60,010 bases of DNA. Source: a virus. The notes below the pieces were generated by a model. The model did not search any database, was not told the origin of the DNA, and worked only from the letters and a program-made list of their open reading frames with translations. Where the stretch lies: positions 1 to 60,010 of the IMG/VR virus record IMGVR_UViG_3300012000_000018; one strand, 5' to 3'. The position numbers and the translations under genes were made by a program. Numbering within the stretch: the first letter of the stretch is position 1; every line of letters starts with the position of its first letter. Of this stretch, positions 32,541 to 39,176 are shown piece after piece.

Positions 32541-32572
32541 GAAGCCCCTGTCCAACGGCAGGGGTTTCTTTT
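32541..32572 (+). terminator. Intrinsic terminator
   Basis: GAAGCCCCTG and CAGGGGTTTC stem followed by TTTTTG. Confidence 0.85.
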
Positions 32573-32613
32573 TGCCCAAATCACCCCTAAAAAATCCCCC
32601 TACTATTTTGGGT

Positions 32614-32859
32614 ATGGACATTATTGCTAAGGACTATCACGCTAACGGCTCTGGCGAGCCTTTCGTTGTTGCCATTGTAGATGACCCCTCTGACGGGGAT
32701 ACCAAACTTGTTATTATGTTTGGCGATACTGACTATACCGCCGTTCTTTCGCTAGACTATCTCATTAGAGATGAGGACATTTCTGCGAAATACAACGGGC
32801 ATCACGGCGACAAGTATGAACAACTTAGAGAAGAACTCTGGGACGGGTTCTGGAAGTAG
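32614..32859 (+). CDS. Hypothetical protein, 81 aa, probably leaderless
   Basis: MDIIAKDYHANGSGEPFVVA then IVDDPSDGDTKLVIMFGD. TACTAT lies 7 nt before the ATG, whereas a longer frame would start inside the terminator; this decides the start. An A-box begins at the stop codon. Confidence 0.65.
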   Translation: MDIIAKDYHANGSGEPFVVAIVDDPSDGDTKLVIMFGDTDYTAVLSLDYLIRDEDISAKYNGHHGDKYEQLREELWDGFWK

Positions 32860-32897
32860 TAAAAAGTAAAAACTGAAGGGTAACGGAGAGAAAAAAG

Positions 32898-33473
32898 ATG
32901 ACGACTATTGCTGGCGTGCAAGGAGAGAACTGGGCTGTCGTCGGCTTTGACTCACGAGTAACCGAAGAAAACGAAAAGATTTATTCACTTCCAAAAGATA
33001 ACGGCAAGATGTTCAAAAATGGAAACTATCTTATTGGCGTGGCTGGAGATGTTAGAGCGATAAACCTCTTGTCCCACATATTCAAACCGCCCATTATCAA
33101 CCCATCAACCTATGGTGCAAGGTTAGATAAGTTTATGACCGCTTCCTTTATCCCCGAGATGAAGAAGTTGTTTGAGGAAAACTCATACTCTAAAGATGGC
33201 GACAACGATAGTAATGTGATGGTCGTAATCAACGGGACTATTTACGAAATAGGAAACGATTACTCTTGGGCTAGAGATGAGAGTGGGATTTACGCTATTG
33301 GTTCGGGTTCGGCTTATGCACTTGGTTCTTTACTTGGAACTATGGAAACCCGTAAAAGAACTTTATCTACGGCTAAGACTTTGGTTAGGCAAGCAATTAC
33401 TATCGCCACCAAACTTGACCCAAACTCTGCCCCACCGATTTACATAAATGTTCAGTATTACGGAGAGAAGTAA
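32898..33473 (+). CDS. Proteasome-like Ntn hydrolase
   Basis: 191 residues. After removal of Met, Thr1 starts TTIAGVQGENWAVVGFDSRV, placing Asp17 and Arg19 as in proteasome beta subunits and HslV. GKMFKNGNYLIGVAGDVRAI supplies the Lys region, and GIYAIGSGSAYALGSLLG the Ser-Gly-Gly-like loop. Such phage proteins form self-activated peptidases; roles proposed include head maturation or interference with the host proteas(om)e. It stands alone, not in the head module. Its stop is part of an A-box. Confidence 0.85.
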   Translation: MTTIAGVQGENWAVVGFDSRVTEENEKIYSLPKDNGKMFKNGNYLIGVAGDVRAINLLSHIFKPPIINPSTYGARLDKFMTASFIPEMKKLFEENSYSKDGDNDSNVMVVINGTIYEIGNDYSWARDESGIYAIGSGSAYALGSLLGTMETRKRTLSTAKTLVRQAITIATKLDPNSAPPIYINVQYYGEK

Positions 33474-33550
33474 AAAGTAAAAACCTGCGCTCGCCGGCGT
33501 TCGCTGCGGGGGCAACTTCCAAATAACTTTGGCGTGTCTGCCTAGAAGAC
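33474..33550. other. Linker module: A-box, GC tokens, B-box, GGCGTGTC
   Basis: Ordered elements: A-box (33470-33484), GCGCTCGC (33487-33494), B-box AACTTCCAAATAACTT (33514-33529), GGCGTGTC (33531-33538), then the promoter at 33551. The clearest example of the composite linker. Confidence 0.75.
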
Positions 33551-33578
33551 TTGACTTTTCTTGTCGTTCCGTTATACT
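33551..33578 (+). promoter_or_regulatory. Promoter TTGACT-N16-TATACT
   Basis: Transcription should start about 33585, exactly at the structured RNA that follows. Confidence 0.8.
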
Positions 33579-33585
33579 TAGGGTA

Positions 33586-33664
33586 TTCGGTAGGGGGAAA
33601 GTCGCTGGACACCTGAACGCCTATAACTTGCAAGGGGCGGAAACAATACGACTCCCCTACCGAA
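33586..33664 (+). ncRNA. Structured 79-nt leader RNA
   Basis: TTCGGTAGGGG (33586-33596) pairs perfectly with CCCCTACCGAA (33654-33664). A GAA bulge then continues into AGTCG/CGACT (33600-33604 / 33649-33653). Inside, CGCC can pair with GGCG. The RNA begins at the expected +1 and ends 25 nt before the next start codon. Candidate riboswitch, ribozyme-like element or stable small RNA. Confidence 0.6.
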
Positions 33665-33688
33665 CCTAATAAAGAAAAGGGAGAAAAT

Positions 33689-33859
33689 ATGAAAACTTAC
33701 GATGTAACTTTTCAAACTGCGGAATACACACTGCACACGCAAGGACAGGGAACAGATGAAGATAGCGCGGTTGATAACGCTAGCCAAAAGTTATTTCAAA
33801 CTCACGGCATTAACACTCTAAGTGCGAGTGTGATGGAAGTGGTAGAAATCACACAATAA
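33689..33859 (+). CDS. Hypothetical protein, 56 aa
   Basis: MKTYDVTFQTAEYTLHTQGQ then a short helix and VMEVVEITQ. Beta-alpha-beta pattern. GGGAGAAAAT precedes the ATG. It is the only gene controlled by the structured leader. Confidence 0.68.
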   Translation: MKTYDVTFQTAEYTLHTQGQGTDEDSAVDNASQKLFQTHGINTLSASVMEVVEITQ

Positions 33860-33862
33860 CGC

Positions 33863-33902
33863 TTGACTTTTGCTAGGGCAGGTATTATGCTTGCCCTAGC
33901 AA
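33863..33902 (+). promoter_or_regulatory. Promoter wrapped in an 11-bp inverted repeat
   Basis: TTGACT (33863)-N17-TATGCT (33886). TTGCTAGGGCA (33870-33880) and TGCCCTAGCAA (33892-33902) flank the -10 as perfect arms with an 11-nt centre. Confidence 0.75.
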
Positions 33903-33928
33903 GACCAAACAGAAAAGGGGAAAATGAA

Positions 33929-34036
33929 ATGAAGATTTCAACAAAGGCAAAGTGTGTCGAGTGCTCGCGGGTATTCGATTTACTAGACGACAATGACGCT
34001 AATGAGTGGGCTTATGGCCACGACTGCGAGGCGTAA
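33929..34036 (+). CDS. Micro zinc-finger protein, 35 aa
   Basis: MKISTKAKCVECSRVFDLLD ending YGHDCEA: C-x2-C and H-x-C ligands. AAAAGGGG lies before an ATGAAATGA that stops at once; the second ATG is used. Confidence 0.6.
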   Translation: MKISTKAKCVECSRVFDLLDDNDANEWAYGHDCEA

Positions 34037-34039
34037 GTA

Positions 34040-34138
34040 ATGCTTTTCTTTACAGATGAACCTAATGAAGCATTAGATTACTTTGAAGAAATGGAACTTA
34101 TGGGGCTACTAGAAAAAGAAGAAGGGGAAGAAAAATGA
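34040..34138 (+). CDS. Acidic micro-protein, 32 aa
   Basis: MLFFTDEPNEALDYFEEMEL then a Glu-rich end. ATGA overlap with the next gene supports translation. Confidence 0.55.
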   Translation: MLFFTDEPNEALDYFEEMELMGLLEKEEGEEK

Positions 34139-34359
34139 GCCTTGATAAAAGAGCGTTAGACGCTTGGATTACGCGGGAGCAAGAAATCTATGACGAGGAA
34201 GATGTTGTAGAAGAATATGTGCCGAAAGGTATTGTCGGACAATTCTCCGACTTTGAAGAAATGATGTTGTCGGGACTTGTAGATGAGTTTGCTTGCCACA
34301 AGGGTTGCGGTGAGTATTACACAATGTGCCGTTGCGAGTTTGGAAAGGAAAAGAAATGA
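34135..34359 (+). CDS. Hypothetical protein with Cys cluster, 74 aa
   Basis: MSLDKRALDAWITREQEIYD; C-terminal ACHKGCGEYYTMCRCEF could bind zinc. Overlaps the next start by ATGA. Confidence 0.66.
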   Translation: MSLDKRALDAWITREQEIYDEEDVVEEYVPKGIVGQFSDFEEMMLSGLVDEFACHKGCGEYYTMCRCEFGKEKK

Positions 34360-34727
34360 GCGTTGATTTTACTTTGGTAGAAGAAAGAGTGAGCGAGGCT
34401 AAGGCTATCGCTTGGGATACTTGCCACAAGATTTACTTGCTAATGGACGATGAACAGGTTGCCCAAATGCGCGAGTATCGCTACGACAACTTAATAACTA
34501 GCGCGGACGCAACACCCGAAGAAATGCTAGAAACTCTAAAGGACTGGTATTACGAGTCTTGCTTCCTTAGATTTATTGACGCGGTAAGCACACACCCAAC
34601 AGACCCAAACTTAGGGTTTGAAACTCTAATCGGACAATTCGATGAAGAAGATGAGGACGAGGACGAGGAAGAAGACGACACGCCACAAGGCGCAACTATT
34701 ATTAACTTGACTTATAAGCCTAGATAG
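34356..34727 (+). CDS. Hypothetical protein with acidic tail, 123 aa
   Basis: MSVDFTLVEERVSEAKAIAW, helical body, then EEDEDEDEEEDD before a short beta end. Start chosen for the ATGA overlap and GGAAAAG site. Its last codons contain the next promoter. Confidence 0.66.
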   Translation: MSVDFTLVEERVSEAKAIAWDTCHKIYLLMDDEQVAQMREYRYDNLITSADATPEEMLETLKDWYYESCFLRFIDAVSTHPTDPNLGFETLIGQFDEEDEDEDEEEDDTPQGATIINLTYKPR

Positions 34728-34736
34728 GTTTATACT
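34707..34736 (+). promoter_or_regulatory. Promoter TTGACT-N18-TATACT
   Basis: Overlaps the 3' end of the preceding gene; serves 34763. Confidence 0.7.
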
Positions 34737-34762
34737 AGGGTTAAGAAGAAAGGGGGAACACA

Positions 34763-34951
34763 ATGCGTGCTATCAAGAAGCAAGGCGAATACAGACTCTA
34801 TCGCGTAGAGAATCACCTTGAACTTTGGTATGGCGTGTTCGGTGGGGAGTATTCCTATCGTGCAGGTTATGTCGCAGACGCGGAAAACTTTGGATACGCA
34901 ATAGATGTTGCGGAAGAAGAAATGCGTTGTCTTAGGGCAGAAGCCATTTAG
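34763..34951 (+). CDS. Hypothetical protein, 62 aa
   Basis: MRAIKKQGEYRLYRVENHLE then a beta hairpin and a helix AIDVAEEEMRCLRA. AAAGGGGGAACACA precedes the start. Single-gene unit with its own terminator. Confidence 0.68.
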   Translation: MRAIKKQGEYRLYRVENHLELWYGVFGGEYSYRAGYVADAENFGYAIDVAEEEMRCLRAEAI

Positions 34952-34960
34952 CCTTAGAGA

Positions 34961-34990
34961 GAAGCCCCACCGAAAGGTGGGGTTTTTCTT
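34961..34990 (+). terminator. Intrinsic terminator
   Basis: GAAGCCCCACC-GAAA-GGTGGGG followed by TTTTTCTTTT. Confidence 0.9.
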
Positions 34991-35003
34991 TTGCGGTGTG
35001 AAA

Positions 35004-35126
35004 GTAAAAAGTAAAAACTTATACGCGGACTTACCCCTAGCCTTGTCCAACTTCCAAACAACTTGCGGACGCCTATTGGCTAAAACCCTTAGCAAAATAA
35101 ATGTTAAGTTTTTCGGGAACTTTTTA
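35004..35126. other. Linker module with A-box and B-box
   Basis: A-box at 35004-35018 and B-box AACTTCCAAACAACTT at 35049-35064, directly after a terminator and before a CRP-like site and promoter. No gene. Confidence 0.7.
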
Positions 35127-35142
35127 TGTGATGTATCTCACA
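35127..35142. promoter_or_regulatory. CRP/GlxR-like site TGTGATGTATCTCACA
   Basis: Perfect match to TGTGANNTANNTCACA, 20 bp upstream of the -35 at 35162. Confidence 0.7.
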
Positions 35143-35161
35143 CCTGCGGTTTATTAAATAC

Positions 35162-35190
35162 TTGACTTACAAATAGAAAATAGTTATACT
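35162..35190 (+). promoter_or_regulatory. Promoter TTGACT-N17-TATACT (leaderless start)
   Basis: The -10 ends 6 nt before the ATG at 35197, so transcription starts at or next to the start codon. Confidence 0.85.
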
Positions 35191-35196
35191 TCTGCA

Positions 35197-35415
35197 ATGA
35201 CCCAAACAAAAAACCTAAAAAACCCAACAACAAACAAAACCTATACTTACAAGGGATTCGTCCCACTTTCACGCCTTTCATATAACGCTTGCTCTATTGC
35301 GGAGCACAGCCTTTGCCTTTCTTCTCCACAACAACTTGCCGATGTATTCGGCTTCGACTTTGCGAAGGCAACTTGTTGCCTTTGCTCTTGCCACTTCACG
35401 GAAGGGGGTGAGTGA
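35197..35415 (+). CDS. Hypothetical cysteine-containing protein, 72 aa
   Basis: MTQTKNLKNPTTNKTYTYKG, with ACSIAEHSLCL and ATCCLCSCHFTEGG at the end. No ribosome site; the promoter spacing indicates a leaderless mRNA. Possible zinc binding. Confidence 0.68.
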   Translation: MTQTKNLKNPTTNKTYTYKGFVPLSRLSYNACSIAEHSLCLSSPQQLADVFGFDFAKATCCLCSCHFTEGGE

Positions 35416-35416
35416 T

Positions 35417-35638
35417 ATGGAAGACGAGAGAACTTATTGCGAGCGTTGTTATGAAAACTTTGATGATGATGGTTTTGATTATCGTTTTGACTATCCCGTG
35501 TGTTTGGCGTGTGCGGAAAAGTATTGCGTCAATTGCCATAAAGGGGACAGCGAACCTGCAACCCACCAACTAATTCCACAAGGTCCAAAGTGTTGTGAGT
35601 GTGCGGAGTGTCCCGACTTGACTTGCGGTAGCAAGTAA
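35417..35638 (+). CDS. Cysteine-rich LIM/RING-like zinc protein, 73 aa
   Basis: YCERCYENFDDDGF, VCLACAEKYCVNCHKGD and CCECAECPDLTC give paired C-x2-C sets spaced like a two-zinc cross-brace. Possible protein-protein interaction module. GGGGGTGA precedes the start. Confidence 0.68.
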   Translation: MEDERTYCERCYENFDDDGFDYRFDYPVCLACAEKYCVNCHKGDSEPATHQLIPQGPKCCECAECPDLTCGSK

Positions 35639-35675
35639 GATACACTTACACCAACAACAAAGAGAAAGGGAGTAT

Positions 35676-36050
35676 ATGCAAAAACAAAAGGCAGTCGCTA
35701 TCAGCACAGATGGCGTAAAGTCCGTTGTTGAGTTTGACTTCAAAAACTCATACAACACACTAAGCAACGCAGTCGGTGGGTATATCGAGTGTGTTGGATT
35801 AGATGGCGCAGATATGTGGTGCAACGAGAATGGTATTGCGGAAGGCTTGCCACTCAATATGGTTGCTTCGGCTATCTACTATGAAGCGTTCAACGCAAGT
35901 AATCCGATTCTCGGTAATGTAATCATTACTGGCGGTGCGGATGAAGAAGGGGAAACACTCGGACTAACAGATGAGCAAGTGGCTCACTGGCTTGCATACG
36001 ACAAGCATATTATTCCGACAGCCTACCTACTGGGCGGGCTATACAACTAA
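35676..36050 (+). CDS. DUF3846 domain protein
   Basis: 124 residues. LSNAVGGYIECVGL, MWCNENGIAEGLPLNMVAS and ILGNVIITGGADEEG match DUF3846, a phage and plasmid family of unknown function, sometimes near antirestriction genes. GAAAGGGAG precedes the start. Own terminator downstream. Confidence 0.82.
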   Translation: MQKQKAVAISTDGVKSVVEFDFKNSYNTLSNAVGGYIECVGLDGADMWCNENGIAEGLPLNMVASAIYYEAFNASNPILGNVIITGGADEEGETLGLTDEQVAHWLAYDKHIIPTAYLLGGLYN

Positions 36051-36064
36051 TCTTCCCCCCGAAG

Positions 36065-36100
36065 GAGAGGGTGCGGTTCCCCCCGCACTCTCTCTTTTTT
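36065..36100 (+). terminator. Intrinsic terminator
   Basis: GAGAGGGTGCGG pairs with CCGCACTCTCTC followed by TTTTTTT. An A-box follows at 36111 and a B-box-like GACTTCATAATAACTT at 36156. Confidence 0.85.
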
Positions 36101-36183
36101 TGCGGTAACAGTAAAAAGTAAAAACTTTCTTCAGCAACAGCAACCAAGTGCATTCGACTTCATAATAACTTTCGTGTCTGCCC

Positions 36184-36212
36184 TTGACTTATCTATAGTC
36201 AACTATTATACT
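36184..36212 (+). promoter_or_regulatory. Promoter whose -35 is one arm of a palindrome
   Basis: TTGACT-N17-TATACT; TTGACT-TATCTAT-AGTCAA makes the -35 half of an inverted repeat. Confidence 0.75.
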
Positions 36213-36239
36213 TAGGCTACATTAGAGAAAGGGGGAAGT

Positions 36240-36380
36240 ATGCAACACTCTAATTGCGACCTTGATACCTGCCAAGACTGCCGTATCAAGTTCAATATGA
36301 AAGAGATAGATTGGGAGACTTGGTCTTTCACGGATATCGAAGATATCTTTGAAGACGCCGACCCGATGAAGTATCTCTAA
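36240..36380 (+). CDS. Micro-protein with Cys motif, 46 aa
   Basis: MQHSNCDLDTCQDCRIKFNM then an acidic helical end. GGGGGAAGT precedes the ATG. H-x2-C and C-x2-C could bind zinc. Confidence 0.65.
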   Translation: MQHSNCDLDTCQDCRIKFNMKEIDWETWSFTDIEDIFEDADPMKYL

Positions 36381-36391
36381 AGGTTGAAGCG

Positions 36392-36420
36392 GAAGCCCTC
36401 GCAATTATGCGGGGGCTTTT
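36392..36420 (+). terminator. Intrinsic terminator
   Basis: AAGCCCTCGC and GCGGGGGCTT followed by TTTG. A-box at 36437 and B-box at 36482 follow. Confidence 0.8.
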
Positions 36421-36504
36421 GCATCTCCGTATTAAAGTAAAAAGTAAAAACTTTTGTTCAGTCCGGACTGGTCCGGCGCGACACTTCCAAATAACTTTCT
36501 CGAC

Positions 36505-36539
36505 TTGACTTGACTTTCTTCGTGATAGGTTGTTATACT
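36505..36539 (+). promoter_or_regulatory. Promoter with doubled -35 (TTGACTTGACT) and TATACT
   Basis: Two overlapping TTGACT boxes at 36505 and 36510; TATACT at 36534 gives an 18-bp spacer from the second. Confidence 0.65.
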
Positions 36540-36566
36540 TTGACTACCTAAAGAAAGGGGATTCAG

Positions 36567-37040
36567 GTGGATACACTTGAAACACAAGTAGTTACTCTCG
36601 AAAGTAACTGCAATTGCACTAATGAGGATGAAAGTCCTTCCGAAGAATGCTTCGGTTGTTACCAAGACTCTCTAGATAACTTAGATTATCTAAAGAAAGA
36701 ATGGACTAAGAGAGTCGGCAAAGACTTCTCTAAAGTAATCTCATACGGAAAAGGAATGGGATGGCGAAAGACAAGTGGGTCGGCAGAGTTTGATTACGAT
36801 AATCTTCATCGCGCCGTAACCTTGAATGGCGACTTCACAATTACTTTCACACTTGAAGGTAATGAATTGACTGCGGAGCGTTCATCGCACGATGAGCCTG
36901 TGGGTGGAGCAAGATTCCGATTCGTGCCTTACTACGAAACTGACTGCGCCGACTGCGGAGAAACTATTGGTTCAGAGGGTCAATTACTAATTCGTTGCGA
37001 TGACTGCCTACTAACTTTCATAAAGGAAAGTGGCAAGTAG
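36567..37040 (+). CDS. Cysteine-containing protein, 157 aa (GTG start)
   Basis: (M)DTLETQVVTLESNCNCTNE, then ECFGCYQDSLDNL, a beta-rich middle and TDCADCGETIGSEGQLLIRC-like zinc ribbon end. GAAAGGGGATTCAG precedes the GTG. Looks like a metal-bound scaffold; function unknown. Confidence 0.7.
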   Translation: MDTLETQVVTLESNCNCTNEDESPSEECFGCYQDSLDNLDYLKKEWTKRVGKDFSKVISYGKGMGWRKTSGSAEFDYDNLHRAVTLNGDFTITFTLEGNELTAERSSHDEPVGGARFRFVPYYETDCADCGETIGSEGQLLIRCDDCLLTFIKESGK

Positions 37041-37058
37041 ATACAAATAACTTCCCTA

Positions 37059-37093
37059 AAAAGTCCCCTGCCGAGAGGTGGGGGACTTTTTAT
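37059..37093 (+). terminator. Intrinsic terminator
   Basis: AAAAGTCCCC and GGGGACTTTT stem followed by TTATTG. Confidence 0.85.
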
Positions 37094-37348
37094 TGCGCTC
37101 GCGGGCAGGTTGTTGGGAAGTGGAGGCTCGGTGGGAAGTTTTTACTTTTTACACGCTCCGGCGTTCGCCTCGCCTCGACTTCCAAAAGTTATCCACAGGT
37201 TGTAATCGTGTGATGTAACTCACACCACGACACGCCGAGTATAAGTTGCGTTATGTTTGCCAAAACGCTACAATTCTCCTACAACAACTAAACAGGGTAG
37301 AAAAGTGAGGAACTAGGCGAAACCCCGCCACTAGGTAAAACTAACAAC
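37094..37348. other. Long gene-free regulatory linker
   Basis: In order: GCGCTCGC (37095), B-box-like AGGTTGTTGGGAAGTG (37107), reversed A-box (37138-37152), DnaA box TTATCCACA (37189-37197), CRP-like site (37209-37224), GACACGCC (37229), and TTGCGT-N17-TACAAT (37246-37274) that drives a short transcript with no gene. Confidence 0.7.
37209..37224. promoter_or_regulatory. CRP/GlxR-like site TGTGATGTAACTCACA
   Basis: Perfect match to TGTGANNTANNTCACA, 12 bp after a DnaA box. Confidence 0.7.
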
Positions 37349-37377
37349 TTGACTTATCAAGAAAAAAGTTTTATACT
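37349..37377 (+). promoter_or_regulatory. Promoter TTGACT-N17-TATACT
   Basis: Serves 37444 with a leader of about 60 nt rich in A and C. Confidence 0.85.
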
Positions 37378-37443
37378 TACACCAACAACTAAATAACAAC
37401 TAAATACAGAACAAAACACAACGACAACAAAAGGGGAAACAAA

Positions 37444-37707
37444 ATGTCAGTATCAACACTTTCAGCAACAAAGTGGGTTCTTGTAAAGGCTTCAGACGGA
37501 ACTCGCGGTCAGAATGGCAAGAAAAAGATTTACGAGATTACCCTAGAGGGTAATAAGGTCGTAATGGTTTGGGGAATGGCAGAGAAGCCACAACGCCAAA
37601 GCAAGACAATGTTTTTCGGAAGCACCCAAGAGGCTCGCTGGTTTGCTCTTGATAAGAAAAACGCAAAGGTTTGGGATAGAGGCTACACACTAGCCTACGA
37701 AGCCTAA
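37444..37707 (+). CDS. WGR-like domain protein, 87 aa
   Basis: WVLVKASDGTRGQNGKKKIY, EITLEGNKVVMVWGMAEKPQ then a helix with ARWFALDKKNAKVWDRGYTL. The Y-E-I strand, V-W-G turn and K-x-K-x2-K-G-Y end resemble WGR domains, which bind DNA ends. Similarity is by pattern only. Confidence 0.62.
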   Translation: MSVSTLSATKWVLVKASDGTRGQNGKKKIYEITLEGNKVVMVWGMAEKPQRQSKTMFFGSTQEARWFALDKKNAKVWDRGYTLAYEA

Positions 37708-37793
37708 GACACGCCGAGGTTGCCCTACTTGCTAAATTGTAGCGAGTAGGGTAATCTTTGCTCAACAACAAAGTTTCTAAAGGGGGAACTAAA

Positions 37794-38159
37794 ATGGAAG
37801 CAGAAGTTATTTACGAAGCAGGACAAGAAACTGCTAAGGGTCTAACTATTTACAATGATGATGAAACTACTTTGATGATTGATGATGTTCTTTATCAAGG
37901 TGGAGAGGGATTTACTGCCCTTGATGTTTTTATCGCTGATGTATTAGACCACCAAAATAACTACGGAATAAGCGGACAGATTTACAAGATTGAGGATTGG
38001 TCGGGAACTCTTTATGTTTATGCTCGCCAAGATAACTGCGATTGTATGTATGACTACAAAGGTGATGAAATAAAAGATACTTGCGATTGCGAGGGTTCTT
38101 ACACAATGTTCGACACCAAGTCCGTCAATGTAATCACAATGATAAAGAGGTGGCGATAA
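37794..38159 (+). CDS. Hypothetical protein, 121 aa
   Basis: MEAEVIYEAGQETAKGLTIY, an alpha/beta body and a late CDCMYDYKGDEIKDTCDC segment with two C-D-C motifs. AAAGGGGGAACT fixes the start. TAATG overlap with the next gene. Confidence 0.7.
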   Translation: MEAEVIYEAGQETAKGLTIYNDDETTLMIDDVLYQGGEGFTALDVFIADVLDHQNNYGISGQIYKIEDWSGTLYVYARQDNCDCMYDYKGDEIKDTCDCEGSYTMFDTKSVNVITMIKRWR

Positions 38160-38260
38160 TGCGGAAAGTAATGATTTATGTGGCTTGCTGGAAGTGCGGT
38201 AAGTCAATGCGAATAAACCAAGATGATTATTACAATGGATTGGTTTGCGGTAAGTGCTAA
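38159..38260 (+). CDS. Micro zinc-ribbon protein, 33 aa
   Basis: MRKVMIYVACWKCGKSMRIN ending GLVCGKC. Two C-x2-C pairs; TAATG coupling to the upstream gene. Confidence 0.62.
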   Translation: MRKVMIYVACWKCGKSMRINQDDYYNGLVCGKC

Positions 38261-38322
38261 GCCCGAAAGGGTTTAGGGCTGGTAGTAAAAAGTAAAAACT
38301 TTCTATGCGCCCCCTAAACGAC

Positions 38323-38377
38323 ACGCTCTCTCCCCGAACCCCCTGATTTGACTTTCGGGGGGAGAGAGTGTTATACT
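38323..38377 (+). promoter_or_regulatory. Promoter embedded in a long hairpin
   Basis: CTCTCTCCCC (38326-38335) pairs with GGGGAGAGAG (38359-38368), extended by three more pairs. The second arm is the spacer of TTGACT (38348)-N18-TATACT (38372). Confidence 0.7.
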
Positions 38378-38410
38378 TGGCTCAACAGGAAAAGAAAGGG
38401 GAAATACAAA

Positions 38411-38746
38411 ATGTATGGACTTCCTGATAGTGCGGTTCTAGGAACTGCCAAGCGTGTAAAAGGCGCGGTCAAGAAAAGCGCAAAAAAGGCAAAGGCAAAG
38501 GCAAAAGCAAAGTCAAAGTCTGAAACGCCTTATCGCTCTCCACGCTCAATTACTATCGTAGTTGAGGAAACACCTAAGCCTTATCGTTCAGAGGGGCAAG
38601 GTTTTGTTGAGGCTATGATTTATTTGGTAATGCCTATGATTTGGTTGGCAGAGCGTTATAACAAGAAGCGTGCTGAAAGCCAACCAAGAACAGAGCCTAA
38701 GCCAGTAATTTGGCGTGAAAAGAAAAGCGACACGCCAAAAGAATAA
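38411..38746 (+). CDS. Membrane protein with KAKAKSK region, 111 aa
   Basis: MYGLPDSAVLGTAKRVKGAV, then KKSAKKAKAKAKAKSKS, a Pro-rich part and a hydrophobic segment FVEAMIYLVMPMIWLAERY. GAAAGGGGAAA precedes the start. Lys-rich region may bind nucleic acid at the membrane. Confidence 0.66.
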   Translation: MYGLPDSAVLGTAKRVKGAVKKSAKKAKAKAKAKSKSETPYRSPRSITIVVEETPKPYRSEGQGFVEAMIYLVMPMIWLAERYNKKRAESQPRTEPKPVIWREKKSDTPKE

Positions 38747-38841
38747 AAGGCAGGTAAGTTGCCTAAATAGGCAAAGTGTTGTATGCTTATCGTGTTGGTC
38801 AAGGGGACTAACACAAAGACAAAATGAAAAGGGGTAATGAA

Positions 38842-39027
38842 ATGAAAATGCTAATGGAAGCGAAATATATTCGCAGACGCCGTGTTGCTTTTGCGCTCGC
38901 CGTTATCGCTAGTGCGGTTTTGGTTTGGGCTGTTTATCAAGCAATGGGACATATTTGGTGGGTAGGCGACCACTATTGTTTTGATGATGTTGTTTCTTGC
39001 TACTTTCCTGAAGAGGGGGCAAAGTAA
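38842..39027 (+). CDS. Single-pass membrane protein, 61 aa
   Basis: MKMLMEAKYIRRRRVAFALA then AVLVWAVYQAMGHIWWVG. Basic start and one TM helix (N-in). AAAGGGG favours 38842 over an ATG 18 nt upstream. First of nine genes linked by overlapping stop/start codons. Confidence 0.66.
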   Translation: MKMLMEAKYIRRRRVAFALAVIASAVLVWAVYQAMGHIWWVGDHYCFDDVVSCYFPEEGAK

Positions 39028-39176
39028 TGTCTAACACAAAGAAGTGCGCTAACCCAGTATGTAAAAGCACAGAACTTGTTTATTCGGGAGTAGATGCGTT
39101 TATGTTGGGAGTGCCAACAGAAACTTATTGCTACACCTGCGCTAATGCTATTGCTAGTTTTGAGGTGAAAATCTGA
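39027..39176 (+). CDS. Small zinc-ribbon protein, 49 aa
   Basis: MSNTKKCANPVCKSTELVYS and ETYCYTCANAIAS. TAATG overlap on both sides. Confidence 0.66.
   Translation: MSNTKKCANPVCKSTELVYSGVDAFMLGVPTETYCYTCANAIASFEVKI

Larger units (their letters stand above)
17564..38736. repeat. Over-represented octamer GACACGCC / GGCGTGTC
   Basis: Exact copies at 17564, 18553, 20521, 21046, 22789, 27506, 32260, 33531, 34677, 37229, 37708 and 38729, in both orientations, inside and between genes. None was seen in the flanking thirds of the window. Confidence 0.75.
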
